DNA of 64,000 bases from Alligator mississippiensis (taxonomy: Eukaryota; Chordata; Crocodylia; Alligatoridae). The stretch lies in assembly GCF_030867095.1 (NCBI RefSeq), contig NC_081827.1:48772501-48836500 (forward strand). The letters are read 5' to 3'. Below the pieces are notes generated by a model that saw nothing but the letters and a program-made list of their open reading frames with translations, ran no database searches and was not told where the DNA came from. The position numbers were made by a program, and so were the translations under genes. Shown in pieces: positions 37,040-46,252 of the stretch; the stretch's first letter is position 1, and each line of letters starts with the position of its first letter.

Positions 37040-37340
37040 AGGACATGCACACAGCAGGGCACCGATGAGCTCTTGCGCAGTGTCGAGGGGGCACAGTCAC
37101 CACGTGACCCCGAGGCGCGGACGCGGGGCCCGAACCTGCCGACGATCCCCTCCCCCGCGCCAGGCCTGACACGCTACCCGGGGCGGGGCTTCGCCGCGCC
37201 CAGCCACGTGACCCACCCCTCGTACGTCACCCACCTGCGAGCCACGTGATCCGCCCTCGGCCACGTGATCCGCCCTCGCCCTTCGCCTACCTAGAGGTAG
37301 TGCGAAGCGCTGGAAGCACATGCGCAGTGCCGCTGAGGTC
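37040..37340 (+). promoter_or_regulatory. ASZ1: ASZ1 CpG-island promoter with four CACGTG E-boxes
   Basis: A CpG-rich island begins near 37040 and runs to about 37600 around the ASZ1 start. Upstream of the ATG, CACGTG occurs at 37101, 37205, 37243 and 37262, each time as CCACGTGA. The last two lie in a perfect 19-bp tandem duplication (37241-37259 and 37260-37278). A CRE-like TACGTCAC is at 37223 and a GC box GGGGCGGGGCTT at 37181. No TATA box is obvious. E-box-binding MAX/MGA, USF or MiT/TFE proteins are candidates. The binding factor is inference. Confidence 0.75.
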
Positions 37341-37442
37341 ATGGCGCGCGTGTCGCGCTCGCTGGCGGCGCCGGGTGGCTGCAGCGACAGCGACAGCGAC
37401 GAAGACTGCTGGTTCCTCGGGCTCGGCCACGACGCGCCGCAG
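37341..37442 (+). CDS. ASZ1: ASZ1 exon 1 (N-terminal acidic segment)
   Basis: The 34 codons from ATG at 37341 encode a short Ala/Arg/Ser start followed by the acidic run SDSDSDED-CW, then end in DAPQ before the donor GTGGGG at 37443. Vertebrate ASZ1 (GASZ) begins with a similarly short Ser/Glu/Asp-rich segment ending in a Gln at a phase-0 junction. ASZ1 is a germ-cell protein of nuage and the intermitochondrial cement, anchored on mitochondria by a C-terminal tail. It is needed for piRNA biogenesis. An in-frame ATG at 37320 has a poor context (C at -3, C at +4). The ATG at 37341 has G at -3 and G at +4, so it is preferred. Identity is clinched by exons 2-4. Confidence 0.88.
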
Positions 37443-38754
37443 GTGGGGGCGGGCCGGGCCCTGCTGGCGGCCGCGTCCTGCTCTGGTGCTGCTGCGCGGG
37501 GCTGTGGCGGGCCCCGGCGGGGAGGGGTGGGCAGAGGGAAGCGGCTGTCGCGCAGCCGGGCCGCGGTGACCCCTGGGGCTGCGGGGGGAGCCGCCAGCAG
37601 CTGCCTCCTGGAGGGGCTCTTGCAGGAAAGGGACATCTGTGAATGTGGTGCCTGGCAGCTGGGGGCGCCGGCTCTGAGCCACAGCCGCCCGGGCCTTCCT
37701 TACGTCAGGGGTGCGCACGATGCAGCCCACGGCCCCGCACAGCCCTGGAGACAGCGTGGGTCGTGGCCCGTGTAGCCACCCCCGGTGCACCCAGCAGCAC
37801 TGGCTGCTTCCAGCTGCTGCTGGACCCGGCTCCGGCCTTGCTGCATGGGGAGCCCCGGCCTGCCCGTCAGCCCCACGTGCGCCATCAGGGGCGCTGGACA
37901 GAGCGGGCTGGTGGTCTTCATGGAGACAGGCCTGGCCTCTGTGTTGGCAGGACACGCTTGACTGTAGCAGGGTGCGGGGCCGGGGGGCAGCAGCTGGGTA
38001 TGAAGCTGGCCTGGCTCCGTGGGGTCCCCCAAAGCACGGGCCCCTGGGATAGTTGCTCCAATTCGTCCCCCTAGGGACAGCCCTGCTGGGTGGATGGGGT
38101 GGGGAGGCAGGGGGGCGGGGAATGAGGTCTGGGAGCAGAACGGCTGGGGGCAGGGGGTGGGCACCAGGGCCGGGGCCAGGATTGCAGGGCAGAGCCGCAG
38201 TCAGTTGCCTGGACATCCCTGCAGTGGGCACTGCTTCTGCAGGCAGGGGTGCACCAGGAACAAATCATGGCTCTGCCCTGAGCCCTAGCCCTGTGTGTCT
38301 CCACCCCACAATCCCTGCCTTGGCCCTGCCCCCATGTCCTGCTTCCAGATGCCGCTCCTCACCTGCCTGCAGTCCCATCCTGACCCCTGACTGAGCACAC
38401 CCTGCCCGTGGGGGTCCAGTCTCCATGGAGACCTGGGGCTAGGATAACGGGGGGGTGACAGCACAGGACAGGGACCTGGGGCAGAGTTACTTAGGGAGGT
38501 TTGGTGAGCTGTTGTGGACCGCGGGCAGGGATGACTTGGTATGGCAAGGAGGTGGGGAAAAAAACCCTTGGTCAGACTCAGTTCACTCTTCCTTTCAGCA
38601 TCCAATTTCTGCTGCCATGTGATACAGACTTATATGTTACTTTTAAGGGATTGTGCCCACCAGAGGCCGCTGAGAAAGTGACAACTCATTTCTTGAGGGA
38701 AAAGAAAGGCAAAACGGATGCTAGTGATGGTCAAAGGTTCAGAATGAGTGCCTG

Positions 38755-39223
38755 TGGGTGCGTCTACACATGCGCTTTACTGTAGTTGGCTAATTACCTC
38801 TGCAGTAAAGCATCACTTTCTACATGTGCGCAAATATTCGGGTGCAGTAAATTCATTAACTCTGCTGTAGGATAGTACTATCAGGGGTGGTGCTATCCTA
38901 TGGCAGAGTAATTACATGTGCTGAAATGCATGCATAGACAGAGAGGGGTGGGGCTGGCTGGGTCACAAGGGTGCTAAAGTACAGGGGCTGCCAGCCGCCT
39001 AGCCCCACACTTAAGCTCCCTCTTGCTTTGCTGCCCAACATCGCCACCCAGAGCCTGGGGCTGACCCCCTGGGTCCTCTGCCAGCCTGTGGCTGTTCCGC
39101 CTCAGCTCAAACTACTGTGGCTGCGGGCGCACATGCAGAAGCTGTGCCCAGGAGCAACAGACTCCAACACAAACTGCATCAGAGTTTATTGTGTTGCTTT
39201 AATACCACATGTAGATGCGCCCA
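38755..39223. mobile_element. MITE-like element inserted in the tandem array
   Basis: The left end TGGGTGCGTCTACACATG and right end CATGTAGATGCGCCCA are inverted. CTG occurs immediately on both sides (38752-38754 and 39224-39226), a possible 3-bp target duplication. Array sequence continues on both sides. The interior has foldback words (GGATAGTACTATC, GGTGCTATCC). There is no transposase coding. Confidence 0.75.
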
Positions 39224-39399
39224 CTGTGACAGGCCTTTTGATCTGCCATTCTGGAACGTGGGCCAAAGCTCACCAAGTAGAGTTAAGCCGCCCTTAGTAA
39301 TGGGGGCCACTAAGAACACATCACTTATTGCTTGGGACAGCTCAAAGCCAAAATGGGGGTGGGACTGAAGGTCATAGGTTCAAAATGAGTCCACCAAGG

Positions 39400-39979
39400 T
39401 GTCTCGGACGGCCAGAGCCGACTCGAGGTGATTTAGTAGTTAATCGTTCGTTGGGCGGGCTGGTGAATAGAGAGGCAGACAAAGCTTAATGGTTGCAAAA
39501 CTTTACTTACGCTGCTTGTAGCTGCGATGCAGACGGTCTGGTCGTTTGAACAACTATGTGAGTTGTTCCAGCTGGCAGGGCTCAGGCCAGCTCATCCGTC
39601 CACAAATCAAGCCGGCGGGGAAGGGTACATCGAGGATTGCGCTCGGCGACGGGGAGAAGAATCAATAGGTGATCAGTCTATCGATCAGCTCAGCCGCAAA
39701 TCAGATCTCTTTTAGAAGCACTCTGCAGTGTGCTCAAAGTTCTCCGACTTGGGCGGAAGTTGCACGAAATTTTAAACGGCTAGCAAGCCAATTACTAGCC
39801 GCCACGTAGGAATAATTTAGAACTGGCCAATAGCGGGACACAAATTTGCATTCGAATGGCGGGAACTCTCTTGCACCGGGGTTTTTCTGCTGCAACAGAA
39901 AACCTTTGCTGTGCAAGAGACTCTCATGTGGCTGGAAAATTCCATCGTGCTGAGGCACCAAAATCACTGGGTTGTGACA
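39400..39979. mobile_element. Solo LTR-like insertion in the tandem array
   Basis: The 580-bp insertion begins TGTCTCGGACGG and ends GGGTTGTGACA (TGTC...GACA ends). It splits a tandem unit: CCACCAAGG lies on the left and the unit resumes with AAGAATGG on the right. CAAGG (39395-39399) and CGAGG (39980-39984) differ by one CpG-type transition and could be a 5-bp target duplication. On the minus strand it has TTTAAAATTT near 39770 and AGTAAAG near 39505, in promoter/polyadenylation order, so minus orientation is likely but unproven. No internal retroviral genes are seen. Confidence 0.6.
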
Positions 39980-42033
39980 CGAGGAAGAATGGTGGAAGAA
40001 TGTGCAGTGCACTCCGGACAATGCCCACTGGCCCTTGAATGTCTACATGATAGGCCTGTTTCCCACCTCGAGGGGTGTGGGTCCATGCACACTAAGTAAG
40101 CTATTGGCCTCTCTCAGATGGGAAAGCTACAGAAAAGGTGAAAATTGATTACTGGGGACAAATAATAAAAAAAAAAAAAAATAGGGACAGGGGTGCTGGT
40201 CAAAGGTTCATAACAAGGGTGCCAAGGGGAGACAGCAGAGCACACTGCCCATCACTCACTGGCCCTCGAATGCCGGTATGACAGGACTTATAACATATCA
40301 GGGCAGAACATGAGCCCAGGTGCCCACCAAGGAAATTATAAGCCCCCCCTTAATACTGGGGGCCACTGATGATGTGCTATAGATTACTTGGGACGAATAA
40401 TAATGAAAACAGGGACAGGAGTGGAGGTCAAAGGTTTATAACAAGTGCTAAGGGGGACACCGAGCAGAGCACACTGGACAGCGTCTACTGGCCCTCAAAT
40501 GCCTGTGACAGGACTTTTAACACGTCAGAGGATTTCATGGACCCAGGCATGCCAAGGAAGCTATAAGCCACCATTAGTATTGGGGGCTACTAGTGATGTG
40601 CTGCAGATTATTTGGGACAAATAATAATGAAAACAGGGACAGGAGTGGAGGTCAGAGGTTCATAACAAATGCCAAGGAGGGACACCGAGCACAGCACACC
40701 GGACAATGCCTATTGGCCCTCCAATGCCTGTGTGATGAGCAAGATGAACCTATGGTGTGACCCTGTAAATGGTAGTTCTTATGTAATGGTCTGAAACTTT
40801 CCAGCCAGGAAGGGAGCGGGTGTTCCCTGACTGAAATATTTCCTTTATGAAACATTTCCAAGTGTGTTCCACTTGGAGAAGTTTCAATTGTTACTTGTGC
40901 CCATACCCCTCATCCACAGCTAGGAACATGCCAGTAAATTCTCCTGAGAGTGAGCCCTTATTATCATGCGGTAGGCTTCTGGTAATGTACCTCTATTTTG
41001 AAGGTATTAAGTGTGCCATGCCTAGCTGCAGTGGTCCCTGGTGTTCTGTTGACATGGTGCAGTTATGGTCATTGAGGCTGTCTAATGCCAACTAAAATGT
41101 GTTGATTAATCATGATCAGGTTGAAGAGAAGTCAAAGATGATCCTAGTAACGTCCTTAATTTGCATGAAAGTCTTCAAGTGGTGGAGCTCAGCATGAAAT
41201 GCATAATGAGAGCACCTGGAGCTCTTTGTGGCCTCCAAACACAACTGCTGAAATATAATATGCAGTAGTAATACAAAAGTAAAGTTGCTTCAGGTTGGGC
41301 ACATCACTTCTTTTAGTTTTAGACATACTTCTTTTAAAATGTGCTCCATGAAAACTTGGTATAATTGAATAAATACATTGACAACAAGCATGTGCTACCT
41401 GAGTATTAACTAAATCAAGCCACAGAACCTGTTAGAGTTATTTAAGGATCTGGCCCCTGAATTTGTTGAAGTATTTAAAACACTTCCATAGGCGCAAGGG
41501 GAGTATTTTTATTTCTGTTCATTCAAACAGTTCTGCCCAACCATTAGTTCAGAGGTGGTTAACTAGCTGGACTTGGCTCTCCTTCTTGTTCTCTTTCTCC
41601 TTCTTTAACATCAGTTCTAAAATCTTTAAGGAAATCAGCATCTGATGAAGTGAATGTGGTTCACAAAAGCTTGTGTGCGTGCACTCTTTCCCTGTCTCAG
41701 TCTATAAAGGTGCATATCTCCCACACCTTCTGACTAACTTTTGTTTATCAGAACATGTTTTGATTTAAAACTGATTTAACAACTGTGTATCTGGCATGGT
41801 TAAAGTAAATTAATTTCACTAATAAATGATTTTTTAATTCCAGTTTCCATCCAAATGCAGTTTGAAATAAATGATCAGTAAATCATTTGGTAAAGAAAAA
41901 AAATGCCATTGATCATTTTTTTGACAAAGTAATAATTTTAATTAATATGTGTTAAGTAAAATTGTTGCTTAAATACATGTGGACAGGTACTTTTTGGTAA
42001 TCCTGAGGAAAGTGGTATAATATGATACAAACC

Positions 42034-42322
42034 AGGCATATCTACACGTCGCTGTAAAGCAATGTTGCTACGGTGCCATGCTTTAGTACCTCCAAAAGGA
42101 AGTACTAAAGCACGGCACAGTACGGGTAGTTACTGTGCCACGTGCATGGTGTACTGGTAGATTTCAGTGCTACATTGCCATAGTGGCATGCAATACCTGG
42201 GAAGCGTGCTGCTACAGCGATGTAGCTGATGATCATGTGTAGACACACGTGATCGCTACATTGCTGTAGCGCACCATACAGCAGCATAGCTCGCCACCGT
42301 AGGGCTACGTGTAGATGTGCCC
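42034..42322. mobile_element. Foldback MITE-like element
   Basis: The ends AGGCATATCTACACGTCG and ACGTGTAGATGTGCCC are inverted. Internal palindromes include GTGCCATGCTTTAGTACC with GGAAGTACTAAAGCACGGCAC, and GATCATGTGTAGACACACGTGATC. It has the same end type as 11655, 38755 and 46253. Young-looking palindromes and many CG dinucleotides suggest a fairly recent insertion. There is no coding. Confidence 0.8.
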
Positions 42323-42479
42323 GATGGGAATTGGTAAATGACTAAAAAGTACAAATGTAAAACAAGATGAATATTAATTATATATATCAACCTTAAATTA
42401 ATTCTTTTTACTTGTTGATTAAAATGGGTGATTGAAATCAGTGAGATTTTTTTTTTTTTTTAAATGAATCCAGCCTGAA

Positions 42480-42985
42480 TTACCTCTGAATATGGTGAGA
42501 ATACTACTGGAGTATTGTGTCCATGCAATAGAAAAGATGGTGAATATTGGAAAGGGTTCAGAAAAGAATTTAACAAAGATTTGATGCCTTGAAAGCATGC
42601 TTCTCAATGAAGGAATTAAGGAGCTCAATCTGTTTATTTTATTGACATGAAGATTACAAGGTCTTTTGGCCGTACTGTATAAATACTTACATAAGTAGAA
42701 ATCATTTGATAGAAGGCTCTTTAGGCTAGTAGATATTATGCAGCTGCAATTGGAGTTGGAAACAGAATACAAACTTTTAAAGTATTGGAATTGATGATGA
42801 AAACATTTTATTAAGGGATGTGATAGTATTCATCTTTTCCCTGAGGTTTTTAAATCAAGGTTGCATTTCCTTTTAGAGATGTACTCAAGTTTATGACAGT
42901 TTATTAAGCTTGTAGCAGGAATTAGCAAATTTTGCAAAGGGATAGGTTTGGGGGCCTTAGGGTTCCTAACATCTGTAAGGTTTAA
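42480..42985 (+). mobile_element. Old CR1 LINE 3' fragment
   Basis: GAATACTACTGGAGTATTGT, AAAGGGTTCAGAAAAGAA, GGTTGCATTTCCTTTTAGAG and GGGCCTTAGGGTTCCTAACA follow the order of CR1 ORF2 C-terminal and 3' sequence. All frames are broken, and the terminal microsatellite is lost. Confidence 0.6.
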
Positions 42986-43623
42986 CCAGTGTTAGAAAAC
43001 TGGGAAAGATGAAGTCTATGACACATCCTATATATTGTGACTAGAAAGAAAGAAATATTAATGATTTCTCTTACCCTTAATAGTCCATCAGTAATAGATG
43101 CACGTATACGTATAACCAAGTACTGCTTCTGTTATATTCGTGCATCCAGCGAGGTCTTGATTCTGTGCATGCAGATATTACTCAGAACTTAATCTGAAGA
43201 TGAGAGACTTGCACAAATAGTTCTGCTATTGTAAATATTATAAATTGTTTCTGTGCAAGCAAGAAACAAACTACTTTTGCTATGTTCTATGTAGTTAATA
43301 ACATTTTAATTTTTAAATAATATAGTGTAATATGATTAAATACACTTGGAGCAGATTTGCTGAATAATAAAATGCCATTCTGTAGTTCTTCTTCTTTTCT
43401 CTTTATAATTTTGACCCTTGCATTTCCTTATCAGTATATTTTAGCAGAAACTAAACTAATTCTGGTAACAATTCAGACCAAGATTTGGGGAAAAAACATT
43501 TATTTTTATTGTACTTCCTTCCCTCCGCTTGCCTTTAAAGTATATTAAAAATTGAATTAAAAAACTATCATAATGTGTATCATGAAGTAACCTAGTTCTT
43601 TTTTCATTTCCATCCCTATTTAG

Positions 43624-43723
43624 ACATTTAATGACACATTGCAGATAAAAGACAAGGAAGAAATATTAAAGAAAGCATTGACTTCTGGGAATGTGTCCTT
43701 AGTTGAAGAGCTCTTAAACTCAG
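43624..43723 (+). CDS. ASZ1: ASZ1 exon 2 (linker and start of the ankyrin region)
   Basis: The acceptor is a pyrimidine-rich tract ending CCCTATTTAG and the donor is TCAG|GTGAGG. The 100 nt enter in phase 0 and leave one base over. They encode TFNDTLQIKDKEEILKKALT, then SGNVSLVEELLNS plus G. This fits the ASZ1 segment just before its first full ankyrin repeat, with the helix pattern KKAL-SGNVSLVEELL typical of an ankyrin repeat. An inner AG at TTGCAG (43643) could be a shorter acceptor but would have a weaker pyrimidine tract. Confidence 0.92.
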
Positions 43724-44662
43724 GTGAGGAAAATGGTTTGTAAAACTTGATCTTACTGAGTTTGGCAAAAGATTTGAAATGAGACTTTCTTTCTCATGTC
43801 AGTATACTATATCACTAAGTCTTTTGTATTACAGGAGCGCTGTTGTAAAACAGGATAAACAATATTTATTCAAAATAGTTAGAAAATTACTATTTTACCA
43901 GTGGTTCAGCATCCAATATTCTACAAATTCATACAGTTCATAGATGGGCAAAAACAATCATAAGCAGAGTAACAAGTCAGGAGTAATTTCTGATGCCATT
44001 AGGAATAGAATACATTTATGTAGTTTCTATATTGTCAGTTTCAAGATCTTCAGCTTTGGTCGAAGAGATTGTGTTTGTGCTCTAAGGCCATTGCAATCCT
44101 TGACATCAATAAGACAACCCTGGAGAAATTACATTTAATGCAAATATTCATTTTATTTGGAAGTTAAACTGGTGAAGTGATGGAGGATTAGGCTATTTTA
44201 TTAGAATAAAAATAGCTTCCATAAATTTTTGAAGGCTGATCTATAATTTTTGGGTAGGAGGAACATTAAGATAATTTTTTTAAATGCTACAAAAACTTGG
44301 GCTACTAAAAGACTTGACTCCATTTCTTCTGTCCTGAGAACATTTGCTTGGGGGTGTGCACTATTTTAGTGTCCTAGACATCATGAGGTTTTCAAACTAA
44401 TGGTTGTACAGCAGTAGTTAGCTCTGTTAGTGTGAAGTCAGGGACATTAATTGGAAACATTAATTTAGCTAGTTCCACCACAGTCAGCAAATCCATAACC
44501 TGTGTAGAGAATATCTCTTTCTTTCTTGCCAAAAAATTAGGTCCTGTAGGTATTTCAGATATAGAAATTTCTCTTGTCTTATTTCAGCCATGTTTAGAGA
44601 AACAAGAAGCAGTAATTTTTGTTTTGAGGAGCTTTATTACAAGCCCTTTTCTAGTTTACGTG

Positions 44663-45300
44663 TACAGGTTTCCCTCGATTTATGCAAGTTCTTTATGTGC
44701 GAATATGCTCTTATGCAATGAGCATATATAGACCCATAATTCGTTATATGTGAGGTAAATTCACTCTTCTGTGATCAGCATAGACACCCCCCCCCACACC
44801 CTGCCCAAGCAGGTAAGTCTGTGAGGGGAGGGGAAAGGGCTGTGGCCCCATTCACCCCAGCTGCAGCTGCCCTGGGAGCAGCCAGCACCAGCTGCCTGCA
44901 GCCACTGGGCTGCACCGTGCTTCGCCTGTCGCCCCTGTGCCTGGGCTTCACTTCTCCGCACTTACCTTTGCTCCTGGGCTCGCTGTGTCCTAGTGCAGGC
45001 AGCTGGTGTTGACTGCTTCTGTGGCCAGCACGGCCTAGGGTGACTGCGAACAACCAGAGCCCCAGGTGGGGCAGGGCACAGCACTCAGCAGCCCCGGCTG
45101 AAGCGGCCCTAGGAGTGGCCAACACCAGCTGCCTATAGGCACTGAGCTACACCATGCCCCAAACCCCACGGGGCTCTGCCTGTCCCCACTCACCCCAGCT
45201 CCTGCTGCAGCAGCCCCGGTGGGAGCCAGTGCCAGCTGCCTGTAGCCACTGGGCTGCACCGTGCCCTGGTGCAGGCAGCTAGAGGGTAAGAGCCTGTGCT
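44663..45300. mobile_element. Possible Tigger-like transposon with GC-rich repeats
   Basis: The left end TACAGGTTTCCCTCGATTTA is followed by TATGTGCGAATATGCTC. It resembles the end at 1-265 and known Tigger/pogo ends. The following 500 bp are GC-rich and include three similar blocks (AGCTGCCTGCAGCCACTGGG near 44890, AGCTGCCTATAGGCACTG near 45128, AGCTGCCTGTAGCCACTGGG near 45233). No right end or target duplication was found, so the extent is uncertain. Confidence 0.35.
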
Positions 45301-45499
45301 TTACAGCTCCAGTGGCATTCTGGCGGGCATTCATACCAGCCAGGAGAGTTTAAAAAGCCAGGTCCACCATAAAAATGTTTATGGCGTTACAAAGGCCAAT
45401 CATACAGGCATCCATGCCTTTTATTACCCTGCAAATTCCCCAAATTTTTTGGCTCCAGCAAAGATGATGATAGTTTCTGAAACGTTATTGAAGCAGGTG

Positions 45500-45840
45500 C
45501 CTCCTAGGACTTGAGGGGCCTGATATTTTGCTCCCTGGGAATTCCCATGGAGGATCAGGCTCCTGATGCCCTGGGAGCATCTGCTTGGATTTCCCCACAT
45601 GCAAAGATATGCCTCAGGGATTCTCCAAGATGCATCATTGTAAGCAGGAAACACAACAACTGTTCTTCAGATTGGGTTGCTGTCCCATGCAGGACAATGG
45701 GCAATGTGTCGTACCCAATGAAGCAGTTCAGTTGTGGTGGACACATCATGCTACATTTTATTTGGTGTTGTCTGTTTATACCCATAGAGGTACCTACGCC
45801 AAATGCCCTCTAGGACAGGGATGTGTTTTTATGTCTAAAT
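45500..45840. repeat. Unclassified interspersed repeat (copy 1)
   Basis: AATTCCCATGGAGGATCAGG, CATCTGCTTGG-TTTCC and TGCCTCAGGGATTCTCCAAG recur in the same order at 57890-58060 (AATTCCCACGCAGGATCAGA, CACCTGGCTTTCTCC, ACCCTGGGGAATCTTAGGAG). Two copies in this window show it is dispersed. Open frames across it on both strands are not recognised as protein. Confidence 0.6.
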
Positions 45841-46252
45841 AGGCACCTGTTTCTGACCTGCTTACTGTGTGGGAGTTGCGAGGAGTGAGATAGGTACAGA
45901 CATTTGCCTGAAGGAGAAAAGTTGCTTAGCTTATAGTTACTGCAGTACTTTGACCTGGGTTGTCTATATGTATTTCACAGTATGTTCTCCTTCCCTTCCT
46001 CACTTCTAAGTCTTAATTATTAGTGAAAGAGCTAAAAGGTATTTTACTCATTTCTGCCTTTTTAAGCTCTTAATATATGGGGTAAGAGCACTCAGTGCGG
46101 TGGCATAAATCAGTGGTCATTGTCAACAAGTTAGAGGTCAGAAGCTTTTGGCCATGTGCACAGCAAAGACAAAGTGAAAAGTGTAAATAAATGAAGACAA
46201 CACATCTCTGAGAACCACTTTTACTCTATAGTAGAGTAGTTACGTGCATAGT

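Larger units (their letters stand above)
38690..40745. repeat. Tandem repeat array, about 225-bp units, interrupted by a MITE and an LTR
   Basis: Units contain GGTCAAAGGTTCATAACAA, GACACCGAGCAGAGCACAC, TGGCCCTC-AATGCC, CCAAGGAAGCTATAAGCC and GGGACAAATAATAATGAAAA. The GAGCACAC-type anchor falls near 40005, 40232, 40457 and 40682, giving a spacing of about 225 bp. A first partial unit (GGTCAAAGGTTCAGAATGAG at 38729) is separated from the rest by the MITE at 38755-39223. The next unit is split by the LTR at 39400-39979. It is the same family as 31850-32500. Confidence 0.85.
37443..43623 (+). other. ASZ1: ASZ1 intron 1
   Basis: This intron of 6181 bp has donor CAG|GTGGGG and acceptor CCCTATTTAG|ACATTT. 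The first 1 kb is GC-rich CpG-island flank without features. 38690-40745 is a tandem array broken by a MITE and an LTR. 40746-42033 has nothing recognised except a PLE-tail-like phrase (CATCTGATGAAGTG, CACAAAAGCTTGTG) near 41640-41720. 42034-42322 is a foldback element and 42480-42985 an old CR1. 42986-43623 shows nothing. Confidence 0.85.

Noticed and set aside
37320..37340. Upstream in-frame ATG of ASZ1
   Set aside because: Its context is poor (C at -3 and C at +4), and it adds seven residues with no known counterpart. The ATG at 37341 has a better context.
37287..38394. Open frames of 100-314 codons on both strands around the ASZ1 start
   Set aside because: These are composition artefacts of the CpG island and GC-rich intron start. 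The splice donor at 37443 and the conserved downstream exons define the real coding part.
38601..38785. Possible extra ASZ1 exon after CTTCCTTTCAG
   Set aside because: The acceptor looks good, but in the required phase 0 the sequence meets a TGA after seven codons. It runs into repeat sequence, and it has no counterpart in ASZ1.
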